From Streptomyces sp. SCSIO 75703 (GTDB taxonomy: Bacteria > Actinomycetota > Actinomycetes > Streptomycetales > Streptomycetaceae), in contig NZ_CP144555.1 in the NCBI RefSeq assembly GCF_036607905.1, positions 2,604,001 to 2,668,000 on the forward strand: DNA of 64,000 nt, written 5' to 3'. The position numbers were made by a program, and so were the translations under genes. Positions within the stretch are counted from its first letter, which is position 1. Every line of letters begins with the position of its first letter. The notes beneath the pieces are model-generated. The model searched no databases, was not told the origin of the DNA, and was given only the letters and a program-made list of their open reading frames with translations. This document shows, one piece after another, positions 49,778 to 60,426 of this stretch.

Positions 49778-50428
49778 TCACGCGCCGGCCAGGGACAGCT
49801 TCACCGCGAAGCCGAGGAAGAGCGCGCCGGCCGCCGAGGTCGCCCCGGCCGACAGGCCCCGGCGGCGGCGGAAGGCGGCGGCCAGCCTGGTGCCGCTGAA
49901 TATCAGGGCGCTCAGGTAGAGGAAGCTGGCGAGCTGCGCGAAGAGCCCGAGGACCACGAAGGACAGGGCGGGGTGCGCGTAGGCCGGGTCGACGAACTGC
50001 ACGAAGAAGGCGACGAAGAAGAGGATCGCCTTCGGGTTGACCAGGCTGACCACCAGTGCCCGCCGGAAGGGCCGTTCGTCGGCGGCCACCGGCGCGTCGG
50101 CCGCCTCCCCGACACGCTCGCGCCGCGTCTTCCACATGCTCCAGGCGGCCCGCAGCATGCCGACCGCGAGCCAGGTGAGGTAGCCGGCGCCGAGGTACTT
50201 CACGATGCCGAACAGCACCTCGTTGGTCTGGAGCAGCGAGGCCACCCCGGCGGCCGACAGCGTCATCAGGACCGTGTCGCCGCACCAGACGCCGGCCGCG
50301 GCGGTATACCCGGAGCGCACGCCGCGCCGGGCGGCGACGGAGAGGACGTACAGGGAGTTGGGCCCCGGGAGCAGGACGATGAGGGCGAGCCCTGCCAGGT
50401 AGGTGGGGAGGTCGATGACGCCGAACAT
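49778..50428 (-). CDS. leuE: LysE/RhtB-family amino-acid exporter, LeuE type
   Basis: 216 aa. Six hydrophobic helices; LAGLALIVLLPGPNSLYVLSVAARRG (the family motif PGPNSLYV), VWCGDTVLMTLSAAGVASL, LGAGYLTWLAVGM and ALVVSLVNPKAILFFVAFFVQF. It is an inner-membrane exporter of leucine or related amino acids. ATG 50428 abuts a hairpin with no RBS-like stretch between it and the start. It lies 47 bp after the mutase gene on the same strand. Confidence 0.87.
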   Translation of the reverse strand: MFGVIDLPTYLAGLALIVLLPGPNSLYVLSVAARRGVRSGYTAAAGVWCGDTVLMTLSAAGVASLLQTNEVLFGIVKYLGAGYLTWLAVGMLRAAWSMWKTRRERVGEAADAPVAADERPFRRALVVSLVNPKAILFFVAFFVQFVDPAYAHPALSFVVLGLFAQLASFLYLSALIFSGTRLAAAFRRRRGLSAGATSAAGALFLGFAVKLSLAGA

Positions 50429-50464
50429 GGAGGGAGTGTCGCACGCGGGTGCGACACTCCCTCC
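50429..50464. terminator. Hairpin between the mutase and leuE genes
   Basis: A perfect 16-bp stem (50429-50444 with 50449-50464) and 4-nt loop fill the gap between the mutase stop (50476) and the leuE ATG, whose first base on the minus strand is 50428. It is a terminator for the mutase and a structure over the leuE leader. Confidence 0.85.
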
Positions 50465-50475
50465 CGGCAGGTCGG

Positions 50476-52056
<1,581 letters not shown>

Positions 52057-52325
52057 GGTGTGATGCCTCCCGCTGAGCGTTCGCTCGGACCACTCTGTCA
52101 GTTACTCGTCGGTAGAGAACGAGCCACGGACGGACTGTATCGGCGCGTGCGCGCCCCCTGGCAGGGCCGCACGCTGGGACCTTGCTCACAACCACCCTGC
52201 GGTCCCGGTCACAACGATGCCGTGCCGTTCGCCGGGCGTCATCCGCGGGAACGAATCGGGAGGACGTCCGAGGGGAACATCCCGGAGGACGTCCGTACGA
52301 CACTCCTATACGGCGGGGGGCCGTG

Positions 52326-53372
52326 ATGCGTACGAGAACGCTGCCTGCGAGAGGTGAGGCGAGGGGTATGGGGAGGGGCACGGAAGGAGCCGGGAACGGG
52401 GCCGCGGCGACGGCGGGCCGCCGCTGGCGGATGGCCGCGGTGGCCCTGGCGGCGACCGCGGCGACGGTGGTGGCCGGCTGCCGGGTGGAGGGCACGGACG
52501 CCGGCGGGGCGGGTCTCGGCGGGCCGGTGCGCGTCGAGGGCGCGGGCGGGGCGTCGTCGCCGGGGGCCGCGCCGGACGACGGGGCGGGGAGCCGGCCGGG
52601 CGTGCCGGATACCCCGGTGGCACCCGTGGCACCGTCCCGGACGCCACCGGCGGCCCCCGTGACGCCGGCGCCCGTGCCGCCGTCCCCGCGGGCGCCGGTG
52701 ACCCCCGCGGCGCCCGCCGTGCCGCCCGCCCGGCCCGAGCCGCGGGTGCTGTGGGCGCGCGGCGACACCGGACCGCAGGTGCGCGAACTCCAGGCCCGGC
52801 TGCGCCAGATCGGCTGGCTCGACTCGCTGCCGACCGGCACCTACGGGCCCCTCACGGAGAGCGGCGTGCGCGGCTTCCAGGCCAGGCGCGGCCTGCCGGA
52901 GACCGGCCGCACCGACGAGGACACCTGGCAGCGGCTGCGCGCCATGACCCGCACACCGGGCCAGTGGGACCTGTACCCGATGGGCGGTCAGCCCGCCGCC
53001 CCGCCGGACCCGCGCTGCCGGACCGGCCGGGTGCTGTGCATCAGCAAGACGAGCCGCACCCTGCGCTGGATGGTCGACGGCAAGACGCTGACGACGCTGC
53101 CGGTCCGCTTCGGCTCCGACCGCACACCGACCCGGGAGGGCGTCTTCGAGGTCTACTGGAAGTCCCGCGACCACTGGTCGACCCTGTACGACACGCCGAT
53201 GCCGTACGCGATGTTCTTCAGCGGCGGCCAGGCGGTGCACTACTCCCGGGACTTCGCGGCGCGCGGCTACGCGGGCGCCTCGCACGGCTGCGTCAACGTC
53301 CGGGACGAGGCGGCCATCGCCCGCCTCTACGACGAGGTCCGTACGGGTGACAAGGTCGTCGTCCACCAGTGA
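52326..53372 (+). CDS. L,D-transpeptidase with peptidoglycan-binding domain (lipoprotein)
   Basis: 348 aa. N-terminal hydrophobic AAVALAATAATVVAGC gives a lipobox with Cys about 50. A Pro/Ala linker of about 85 residues is followed by the PG-binding fold (GDTGPQVRELQARLRQIGWL, YGPLTESGVRGFQARRGLP). The YkuD catalytic domain ends in SHGCVNVRDEAA, with the His and the Cys nucleophile. It is exported and forms 3-3 cross-links in peptidoglycan. ATG 52326 (or GTG 52323) is used; ATG 52368 would still leave the signal. It is convergent with the repeat-rich membrane protein. Confidence 0.88.
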   Translation: MRTRTLPARGEARGMGRGTEGAGNGAAATAGRRWRMAAVALAATAATVVAGCRVEGTDAGGAGLGGPVRVEGAGGASSPGAAPDDGAGSRPGVPDTPVAPVAPSRTPPAAPVTPAPVPPSPRAPVTPAAPAVPPARPEPRVLWARGDTGPQVRELQARLRQIGWLDSLPTGTYGPLTESGVRGFQARRGLPETGRTDEDTWQRLRAMTRTPGQWDLYPMGGQPAAPPDPRCRTGRVLCISKTSRTLRWMVDGKTLTTLPVRFGSDRTPTREGVFEVYWKSRDHWSTLYDTPMPYAMFFSGGQAVHYSRDFAARGYAGASHGCVNVRDEAAIARLYDEVRTGDKVVVHQ

Positions 53373-53374
53373 AC

Positions 53375-53390
53375 CGCCCCTGCCGGGGCG
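53375..53390. terminator. Short hairpin after the L,D-transpeptidase
   Basis: A CGCCCC-TGCC-GGGGCG stem-loop starts 2 bp after the stop and is followed by CTTC. Confidence 0.4.
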
Positions 53391-53562
53391 CTTCGGGCGA
53401 CGGGGTCCGCGCCGGCCGGAGTCACCTCGGCGGGAACGGCTCTCTCGAAGGGGCGCGGGCGGGACCGGGGGAACGTGTCCCGCCCGCGCCGAGGCGCACG
53501 AGCCACGGGTACGGGGGGAACCCCGGCTCGGTGCGGAAGCCGATGACCAGTCGGCTCACTCC

Positions 53563-55278
53563 CTACTGCGCCGCACCCGCGGAAAGTGTCACACCCCCGC
53601 CGGGAGCGACCTCCACGCGCGCGGTGATCCCGCTCCCGGAGGTGTTCCGGGCGCCCGGTGCCGCCGGGTGGGTGGGCGCCTCGGGCAGGGGGCGCGGCGG
53701 GGCGAGGGCGGGCGGGGCCGGAGGGGGAGGGAGGCGGGAGGCGAGGGGCCGGCCGCCGCCGGTGTCCCCTTCCTCGTCCGTCTCCTGCTGCTCCTCGCCC
53801 TGGCCGTCCGAGTCGTCGCCGCCGCGGTTGCCCGCGCCGTTGCGCTCGCCGGTCTCCTGCCGGTCGTCGTCACGGTCGTCGTCCCGGCCGGGCGAGCGCT
53901 GGCCCCAGCCGGAGCCGGCGCCCCGGCCGTCGCCGCGGTCCCGGGTGTTGTTGCCGTTGGCGGGGCCGGCGAGGGCGTTCGCGCAGTACTTGCCCACGTG
54001 GGAGGCGCCGCCGGCCGCTTGCTCCAGGGCGCGCTCCCGGGCCTCGTCGAGTCCCTTGCCGGCGCGGATCTCCCGGCAGGCCCGGAGGAGGTCGGCCTGA
54101 TGGCCGGGATCACCGGTCGCGCCATCGCCGGTGCGGGTGCCGGGTTCGCCGGTGGCGTCGCCGTCCTCGCCGGTGGCGGTGGTGTCCGGGCCGGGCGTGG
54201 CGCCGCCGGTCGGGGCCGATCCGTCGCGGGCCGCGCCGGAGGGGGACGGTGACACGAGGGGGCGTTCGGCGGTCGCGCCGGCCGAGACGGTCGCCGCGGG
54301 GTCGGGCGAGGGCCCGTCGAACGGGGTGGGCAGCAGCCCGGTGCCCGCGGCGACGCCGCCCACCATGCCCGCGCTCAGCGCGGCGGCCAGCCCGAACCGC
54401 ACCGACCGGCCCCACCGCGAGCCCCGGGGCCGCCCGGCCCGGGTGCCCAGCCGCACCAGCCCGGCGTCGCCGCTCGCGGCGCCCGGCTCGCCGGACGTGG
54501 GCGGGACGTCGGGCGTGCTCGGGGCGTCGGAACACTCGGCGGCCCCGGTGCCGACACGCCCGGCGGGTGCCGTCGCCTCCCGGGGGACGCCGGAGGGCGC
54601 CCGGGGCGTGTCGGCCACGACGTCGACACGCGGACGGCCGCCGGACCCGGCGCCGGCGGCCTCGGCGCGCCGGCCGTGTGCCGAATCGTGGCGCGCGGCG
54701 CGGGTCGTGTCGGCGGTCGTGCCGGTGCGGTGGCCGCTCGGCGTGTCGCCGCACGTCGGGCCCGGCGTGTCGCGCCCGCCGACGACCGGCACGGAGCCGG
54801 GGGCGCAGGCCGTGTCGGCACCGCGGACGGCGGATGCGCCGCCGGGCGCGTCGGTACGCGGACCGCTCGGCGTGTCGCCCCCGTGAACCGCCGGTACGCC
54901 ACCGGCCACGGCGGCCGTGTCGGCACCGCGGAGGGGAGATGCGCCGCCGGGCGTGTCGGCCGGCGCGTCCGCACGGCGCATCGCCGGCACGGCGGCGTCG
55001 CCGTCGGTGCCGACGCCCACCCCGGCTCCGGCCCCCGCGCCCGGCGTGTCGGCGCTCCGCGTCAGCGATGTCCCCGGGGCGGCGCGGGCGGCGCGGAAGG
55101 CGGCCAGGGCGGCGGTTTCGCCGGGGAGTTCGGGGTCCGTCGTGGTGAGGGCGTTCAGGGTGTCGAGGAGGCGCCGGGCGCGGGCTTCCGCCTCCGGGCC
55201 GGCCTTCTCCAGCGGCTCTCCGCGCAGCACGACCTCCGCGGTTTCGCGGTCCAGCCACTTGTCCTGCTCGTCGGCCAT
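53563..55278 (-). CDS. Repeat-rich single-pass membrane protein, probable anti-sigma partner
   Basis: 571 aa. An N-terminal cytosolic segment of about 70 residues (MADEQDKWLDRETAEVVLRG, helical, acidic), then about 200 residues with two and a half copies of a 35-residue DTPGGASPLRGADTA... repeat (105-bp units at 54748-54957). One transmembrane helix is at about 295-317 (FGLAAALSAGMVGGVAAG). An extracytoplasmic part with CREIRAGKGLDEA and KYCANALAG, then a long Asp/Gly/Asn/Glu and Pro-rich tail, completes it. The ATG overlaps the sigma stop by 1 bp (TGATG); the coupling and topology fit an anti-sigma factor, but no known zinc anti-sigma motif is seen. Confidence 0.65.
   Translation of the reverse strand: MADEQDKWLDRETAEVVLRGEPLEKAGPEAEARARRLLDTLNALTTTDPELPGETAALAAFRAARAAPGTSLTRSADTPGAGAGAGVGVGTDGDAAVPAMRRADAPADTPGGASPLRGADTAAVAGGVPAVHGGDTPSGPRTDAPGGASAVRGADTACAPGSVPVVGGRDTPGPTCGDTPSGHRTGTTADTTRAARHDSAHGRRAEAAGAGSGGRPRVDVVADTPRAPSGVPREATAPAGRVGTGAAECSDAPSTPDVPPTSGEPGAASGDAGLVRLGTRAGRPRGSRWGRSVRFGLAAALSAGMVGGVAAGTGLLPTPFDGPSPDPAATVSAGATAERPLVSPSPSGAARDGSAPTGGATPGPDTTATGEDGDATGEPGTRTGDGATGDPGHQADLLRACREIRAGKGLDEARERALEQAAGGASHVGKYCANALAGPANGNNTRDRGDGRGAGSGWGQRSPGRDDDRDDDRQETGERNGAGNRGGDDSDGQGEEQQETDEEGDTGGGRPLASRLPPPPAPPALAPPRPLPEAPTHPAAPGARNTSGSGITARVEVAPGGGVTLSAGAAQ
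54748..54957 (-). repeat. Two 105-bp (35-codon) repeats in the anti-sigma-like gene
   Basis: Units 54853-54957 and 54748-54852 encode the same pattern, D-x-P-G-G-A-S-x-x-R-G-A-D-T-A at the start; a partial third begins at 54747. Each contains the GACACGCC core twice or a one-base variant. The length is a multiple of 21. Confidence 0.75.
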
Positions 55279-55940
55279 CACATGTCCTTCTGCGTCCGCG
55301 CCCGTGGATGCGTCACAGTCGCGGACGTCACAGTGGCCCCGTTCGGTTCTCGCGGGGGCGGGAGCGCGTCGAGCCCGGTGGCCGACTCCGGGTCGTCGGC
55401 GAGCAGTTCGGCGAGGCGTTTGAGTCCCCGGTGGGCGGCGGTGCGGACGGCGCCGGGGCGTTTGCCCAGTGTCTCGGCGGCGCTCTTGGCGTCGAGTCCC
55501 ACGACGACCCGCAGCACCACCGCCTCGGCCTGGTCCTGCGGCAGCCGGGCGATGAGGGCGAGGGCGCGGCCGGTGGACAGGGCCTCCAACGCCTCGCCCG
55601 CGGTGTCGGACTCGGCGGCCCGGTCCGCCAGCTCCGTCTCGTCGCCGCCCGTCGCCGGCCGGCGTCCGCGCATGCGGAGGTGGTCCAGGGCACGGTTGCG
55701 GGCGATGCGGGCGGCCCAGCCGCGGAACCGGTCGGCGTCGCCGTGGAACCGGTCGAGGTCGCGGGCTATCTGGAGCCACGCCTCCGAGGTCACGTCCTCG
55801 GCGTCAAGGTCGCCGACCAGGGTCCTGGTGTACCCGAGCAGTCGTGGGTGCACCGTGCGGTACACGGTCCGGAACGCGGTCTCGTCCCCGTCCTGTGCCG
55901 CACGCACCGCGGCGGTCAACTCCGCGTCGTCCCCCTGCAC
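55278..55940 (-). CDS. ECF-type RNA polymerase sigma factor
   Basis: 220 aa. Region 2: FRTVYRTVHPRLLGYTRTLVG, AEDVTSEAWLQIARDL and FRGWAARIARNRALDHLR. Region 4: LPQDQAEAVVLRVVVGLDAKSAAETL and GAVRTAAHRGLKRLAEL. No SnoaL tail. GTG 55940 is chosen for its RBS (GGAGAGG, 8 nt spacing); other in-frame starts upstream add up to 66 residues outside the sigma fold. Translationally coupled to the membrane protein, likely its regulator. Confidence 0.85.
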   Translation of the reverse strand: MQGDDAELTAAVRAAQDGDETAFRTVYRTVHPRLLGYTRTLVGDLDAEDVTSEAWLQIARDLDRFHGDADRFRGWAARIARNRALDHLRMRGRRPATGGDETELADRAAESDTAGEALEALSTGRALALIARLPQDQAEAVVLRVVVGLDAKSAAETLGKRPGAVRTAAHRGLKRLAELLADDPESATGLDALPPPREPNGATVTSATVTHPRARTQKDM

Positions 55941-56535
55941 CGCGCGCGCCTCTCCTTGCACCCGGACCGGCGCCGCCCTCGCGGACCCGGCCCTCGTCGT
56001 GGTTTCTCGATGAATGGTTGCGGTGGTCCACCGCAGGTGTGCGCGGGGGCGTGCCCCCGCTCTTCGGCGCGAATGGCACGTTACGTCTTGAAACCGTCGC
56101 ACGTCCACGCCCCCTTGCGATTGCCATACAAGCTGCAACTAACCCGTGACGCAGTGGTGTGACAGAAAACGGCGGGGTGGCGCTGTAGGAAGTACGGGCC
56201 GCCGCGCGGCCCGTGCCGCGCGACGGCCGGGGCCTCTCCTGTGGGGGGTGGCGGCCTCGGCCGTTGCCTTGGCGGCACCGGTGACCTGGTGCTCTCCGCG
56301 TCTCCGGAGGCGTTCCCGCCTCCCGCGGCGCCCTCCTCGACCAAAACCCGCGCTCTGCTCACCGGACGCCGGCCACGTGGAGGAACGGGCCGCGGCAGCC
56401 GGGAGCCGGCCCCGTCCCGGGAAACACGCCCCGGGAAACACGCCCCGGGCAGCCCTCGGCCGAACCGGGGAAGACCCGCGGCAGACCCCGGGAAGGAACC
56501 GGGGACGAACCCGGGAAGGAAAAGGTGCCGGTCGG
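55941..56535. other. Spacer with short repeats between the sigma gene and a hypothetical gene
   Basis: 595 bp. It has an A/T-richer stretch near 56130-56160, likely the sigma-gene promoter region. At 56416-56443 the 14-bp CCCGGGAAACACGC is repeated twice in tandem, again with an ACACGCC core. No gene is supported. Confidence 0.6.
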
Positions 56536-57105
56536 TCAGGTTCTGCCGCGTGCTCGGCGGGAGACGACGGCCCGGAGGACACGGCGGCCCTCGGTGGAGA
56601 CGTCCAGGGCGCCGCGGAGGCCGGCCGGGCCGTGGCCGGCGAGGAGTTCCAGGACGGCGGTCTGGCGGCGCAGTTCGGCGGCGACCAGCGGAGGCACGTC
56701 CGCGACGGCACCCGTCCGCTCCACCCCGGTGACCGGGGCGTCGCCGGCGACCGGGTCGAGCAGCCGGTGGATGCGCAGCGAGGCGACGGAGCAGGCGTCG
56801 GCCCACGCCCGCGCCTCGGCGGCGGAGCAGTCGGCCGGGGCGGCGTCGAGCATCCGGCGGGCGAGCAGGACGGCCTCGTCCTCGTCGGCCGCGTCGGGAC
56901 CGGCGAGCTTGCCCCGGACCTGTTCCAGGCCCTCGGCCCAGTCCGGGCCGGGTGTGCCGCCGCCCCCGGCGGCGAGGGCGGCCCACAGCGGGCGCAGCAC
57001 CTCGTCGTCGCCGTCGAGCAGGGGGAAGCAGCGATCCAAACAAGCCAGCCCGCTCACGGCGAGGCCGCGTGTGTCGGCCTGCGCGATCAGTTCCACCAGG
57101 CTCAT
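56536..57105 (-). CDS. Hypothetical protein, mostly helical
   Basis: 189 aa, no signal or TM segment. MSLVELIAQADTRGLAVSGLA, DEDEAVLLARRMLDAAPADCSAAEARAWADACSVASLRIHRLLD and PPLVAAELRRQTAVLELLAGHG are helical and leucine-rich. I do not recognise the family. It is probably cytosolic. ATG 57105 with its own start; the neighbours are a sigma gene and a hexosaminidase, so no operon is clear. Confidence 0.55.
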   Translation of the reverse strand: MSLVELIAQADTRGLAVSGLACLDRCFPLLDGDDEVLRPLWAALAAGGGGTPGPDWAEGLEQVRGKLAGPDAADEDEAVLLARRMLDAAPADCSAAEARAWADACSVASLRIHRLLDPVAGDAPVTGVERTGAVADVPPLVAAELRRQTAVLELLAGHGPAGLRGALDVSTEGRRVLRAVVSRRARGRT

Positions 57106-57486
57106 CGAACGCCTCCCGTTCGTCCCGCACCGCCGGTGCGCGGGCTCGGGACCCGCACTTCCCCTTACTGCGTGCGGCGGGCCGGGAACGTCACAGGGGG
57201 GGACGACGCCGAGAAGTTCGAGGAGGCGGAAGAAGGGTTTTCGGCCACCGGACCGGCGTCGGTCCCCACCTCGGAGCCCGCCCCGGCCCCGGCTCCCACT
57301 CCGGCCCCGCCTCCGCCTCCGAGTCCGCCTCGTCTCCGGCCCCCGCCCGGCGTCCAGCCTCTCCCCCGGTCTCGCTCCCGGCCCCGGCCCCGCCGAGTAC
57401 GGCACACCCCCGGCGACACCCCCGGCGGGTGCGCCGCACCGCCCCTCACCCGCCTGCCGCCCCCTCTCACGAAGGGCGGGCCCGCC
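57106..57486. other. Gene-free low-complexity spacer
   Basis: 381 bp of C-rich GCCCCG-type sequence before the hexosaminidase end. Apart from a promoter-like spot near 57160-57170 I see nothing in it. Confidence 0.55.
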
Positions 57487-59094
57487 TCACGCCACCCGTC
57501 CGGCCAGCTTCTCGAAGTCCGGCCAGGACAGTTCCGGCTTACCGGGGTCCCAGAGCTTCTGGACGGTCGCCGCGAGCGGCATGCGGATGCCGTCGGCGAC
57601 CTGCGCCTCGGTCTGCGCGCTGGAGATGTCGCACCAGACGGCGAAGCTGCCGCCGAGGATCTGGTCGTCGTAGCGGGCCGGGACGGCCTCCGTGCCGCGC
57701 AGGACGCGCGGGGTCCACTGCTCGTAGATGCGCTCGCCGGTCGGGTAGACGAAGGTCTGCGGCTCGCCGAGCACGTAGTAGAGGAACTCGTCGTTGTAGT
57801 TGAGGACCTTGCGGCCCGCCGCGAGGTAGTCCTCCGGCTGGCGGGCGCCGATCTCCTTGCCGGTCCAGTAGGCGACCTGGATCTCGGGGGCCGGTTTGAC
57901 CGACGTGACGCGGAAGAAGCCGTCGTTCCAGGCGCGCGGGGTCCGGTCGTGGGCCATGACCACGGCGGCGCGGCCGTTGAGCCAGGCGGTGGTCAGGTCG
58001 GCGACGATGCCGTCGGGGCCGTACGCCTTGCGGGCGGCGGCGGCGAGCTGCGGGTAGGACGCCTGGGGGTCGCGGACGGTGAGCGCCTGGTACTCGTCGG
58101 CGCCCAGGTGCCACTGGGAGCCGGGGAAGAGGTCGGCGTACTCGTCCAGCAGGTCGTCGACGATCTCGGCGGCCTTCGGGTTGGAGATGTCGATGGCGCC
58201 CTTGGTGGCGACGCCCTGCGCGTTGCGGAGCTGGAGGTCGGGGTGGGCGGCGATGACGGCGCCGAGGTGTCCGGGCGAGTCGATCTCGGGGACGACGGTG
58301 ATGTGGCGGGAGGCGGCGAGATCGACGATCTGCTTCATCTCGGCCTTGGTCAGGTGGTCCTTGGAGACGAGCTCGGGGTGCGAGGAGGACTCGATGCGGA
58401 ACGCCTGGTCGTCGGAGAAGTGCAGGCCCAGTTCGTTGAACTTGAGATCGCCCAGCTCGCGGACGCGGTCCTTGATCCAGTCGGCGGAGAAGTGCTTGCG
58501 GGCGATGTCGAGCATGAAGCCGCGGCGCGGCTTGGCCGGCTCGTCCTTCACCACGCCCTCCGGCGCGGTGGCCCCGTCGGCGACCGTCTGCTTGAGCGTG
58601 CGGGTGCCGTAGAAGACGCCGGCCTCGGCGGGGCCGGTGACGGTGACCCGGCCGTCGCGCACGGTCATGGTGTACGACTCGGGGCCGGCGCCCTCGGCCT
58701 TCTCGACCTCCAGCCGCACGTCGCCGGCGCGGGAGTCGCCCTTCTCGCCCGCGTACGTGAGGCCCAGTTCGCCGGCCAGGAGACGGCCCTCGTCGGCGAG
58801 GTCCGGGGAGGCCACGGTGACCCGGTGGCCGCTCTCGGGGCGCCAGCCGGGGCCGCGCGCGGGGGTGTGCTCCCGTACCGCGGGTATGGTCTCCGGCGCC
58901 CGGGAGAGCGGGAAGGAGCCCGTGGGACTCGGCCGGCCGGCGGAGACGCCGGAGGTCGCGGAACCTCCCGCTCCGCCGTCGGCGGCGGCCCACAGGCCGG
59001 CGCCCACGCCGAGCGCGGCGACCGCCGCGGCGGCTATGACCACCCGCTGCCTGACCTTGTTCGCCGGTTTCCGGCGTCGTCCTTGTCGACTCAC
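57487..59094 (-). CDS. Secreted beta-N-acetylhexosaminidase (GH20)
   Basis: 535 aa. Basic N-terminus then one hydrophobic segment (VVIAAAAVAALGVGAGL), so exported or membrane-anchored. An N-terminal GH20b-like domain follows (GHRVTVASPDLADEG). The catalytic TIM barrel starts RRGFMLDIARKHFSADWI, with GLHFSDDQAFR, VPEIDSPGHL and the Asp-Glu pair in WHLGADEYQ. WNDGFF and the C-terminal WCDISSAQTEAQV complete the barrel. It releases terminal GlcNAc from chitin or muropeptide sugars. GTG 59094 is the start; a stand-alone gene with its own promoter. Confidence 0.9.
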   Translation of the reverse strand: MSRQGRRRKPANKVRQRVVIAAAAVAALGVGAGLWAAADGGAGGSATSGVSAGRPSPTGSFPLSRAPETIPAVREHTPARGPGWRPESGHRVTVASPDLADEGRLLAGELGLTYAGEKGDSRAGDVRLEVEKAEGAGPESYTMTVRDGRVTVTGPAEAGVFYGTRTLKQTVADGATAPEGVVKDEPAKPRRGFMLDIARKHFSADWIKDRVRELGDLKFNELGLHFSDDQAFRIESSSHPELVSKDHLTKAEMKQIVDLAASRHITVVPEIDSPGHLGAVIAAHPDLQLRNAQGVATKGAIDISNPKAAEIVDDLLDEYADLFPGSQWHLGADEYQALTVRDPQASYPQLAAAARKAYGPDGIVADLTTAWLNGRAAVVMAHDRTPRAWNDGFFRVTSVKPAPEIQVAYWTGKEIGARQPEDYLAAGRKVLNYNDEFLYYVLGEPQTFVYPTGERIYEQWTPRVLRGTEAVPARYDDQILGGSFAVWCDISSAQTEAQVADGIRMPLAATVQKLWDPGKPELSWPDFEKLAGRVA

Positions 59095-59248
59095 AGCGCC
59101 AACCTACGGCCGCCGCACGGGACTTGCGTCCACGAGAGGTTCCGAAACTCTACCGTTCGGGTGAAATTCGGGCAGGTGTCGGGTGCCCGTGGGCCTCCCT
59201 CGGTAACGTGGCGCCACACCTCTCACAGAATCCCCCGCCGACACACAC

Positions 59249-59851
59249 GTGACGCCCACGAGGACCACGCTGCCTGTGCACCGTCTCCCAGATGTCCCCG
59301 GCCGAGTCGCCCTCCCGGCACCGGCACCCACCCCCGCCGCGCCGAAGGCGCCGAGGACCCCTCCGCCGCTGGAGCACTTCAACACCGCCCCCGCCGACGA
59401 GGCCGTTCGCACCCTGCTGGACTGCCTGAACAGCGACCGCTGGGCCCGCCGCCTGGCCGCCCACCGCCCCTACCCCGACCCGCCGTCCCTGCTGGCGGCG
59501 GCGGACGAGGCCGCGTACGACCTGACACCGGCCGACCTGGCCGAGGCGCTGTCCGGGGAGTCGCCGCCGCGGCTGCCCGCCGGGACCCACGGCGCCGCGC
59601 ACACCGCCCTCGGGGCGGCGGTCGCCGCGTACGAGAGAAAATTCGGACACACGTTCGCCATCTGCCTGGACGGGCTCAGCCCCACCGAGGCACCGGACCG
59701 CATACTCGAAGGAATCCGGTCACGATTGGCCAACGATCCGGAGGAAGAACGCCTGGTGACGGCGGACGAACTACGCCGTCTGGCCCGCGGCCGACTGGCC
59801 GGTGTACTGGCCGGGGCCACCGCCCCCGAGCAGCGCACATCGGGCACATAG
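59249..59851 (+). CDS. OHCU-decarboxylase-like protein, catalytic motif degenerate
   Basis: 200 aa. LEHFNTAPADEAVRTLLDCLNSDRWARRL and YPDPPSLLAAADEAAYDLTPADLAEALSG follow the 2-oxo-4-hydroxy-4-carboxy-5-ureidoimidazoline decarboxylase pattern, and the C-terminal EKFGHTF-like YERKFGHTFAICLDG is also present. In place of the active-site AHPRIG is SGESPPRLP, so the His that cuts the urate intermediate is missing. The Pro-rich first 40 residues are extra. It is a family member of unknown role, adjacent to sdh but with an independent promoter. GTG 59249 is the start. Confidence 0.62.
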   Translation: MTPTRTTLPVHRLPDVPGRVALPAPAPTPAAPKAPRTPPPLEHFNTAPADEAVRTLLDCLNSDRWARRLAAHRPYPDPPSLLAAADEAAYDLTPADLAEALSGESPPRLPAGTHGAAHTALGAAVAAYERKFGHTFAICLDGLSPTEAPDRILEGIRSRLANDPEEERLVTADELRRLARGRLAGVLAGATAPEQRTSGT

Positions 59852-60040
59852 CCCAATCCGCCCGGCCGGTCACCCGTCCGTGCTCCTTTGAGTGCAACTT
59901 TGATCACAGAGACAGGCCCCCCGTGAGCACGGCGGACATCCGTGGCTACGATGCTGGGGGCCGGTGGACCGTACCCGGCCGGGCCCGACCGACAAGGAAA
60001 GCCGGCGCGGCCCCAATCACCGCTCCCGGAGGAAATTTCC

Positions 60041-60421
60041 GTGCCGGCTGGAACGCTGTACCGCGGCCGGGAAGGAATGTGGTCGTGGGTGGCTCACCGA
60101 GTCACCGGTGTCCTCATTTTCTTCTTCCTGTTCGTCCACGTGCTGGACACCGCGCTCGTCCGAGTGTCACCCGAGGCCTACGACACCGTCGTGGCCACGT
60201 ACAAGTCGCCGATCGTCGCGCTGCTGGAGTACGGCCTCGTCGCCGCCATCCTCTTCCACGCGCTCAACGGCCTGCGCGTCATCGCCGTCGACTTCTGGGC
60301 CAAGGGCGCCCGCTATCAGAAGCAGATGCTCTGGTCCGTCGTCGCCCTCTGGGTCGTGCTGATGATCGGGGCGATCTACCCCGTCCTCGGCCACGCCGCT
60401 CGTGAACTGTTCGGGAGCTGA
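60041..60421 (+). CDS. sdhC: Succinate dehydrogenase cytochrome b556 subunit
   Basis: 126 aa. TLYRGREGMWSWVAHRVTGVLIFFFLFVHVLDTALV contains the SdhC start and the first helix; HALNGLRVIAVD includes the heme-ligand His. Three membrane helices. GTG 60041 has a perfect GGAGG RBS, which decides the start over the ATG at 59942. First gene of the sdhCDAB operon; with SdhD it anchors the enzyme and reduces menaquinone. Confidence 0.92.
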   Translation: MPAGTLYRGREGMWSWVAHRVTGVLIFFFLFVHVLDTALVRVSPEAYDTVVATYKSPIVALLEYGLVAAILFHALNGLRVIAVDFWAKGARYQKQMLWSVVALWVVLMIGAIYPVLGHAARELFGS

Positions 60422-60426
60422 CGCGC

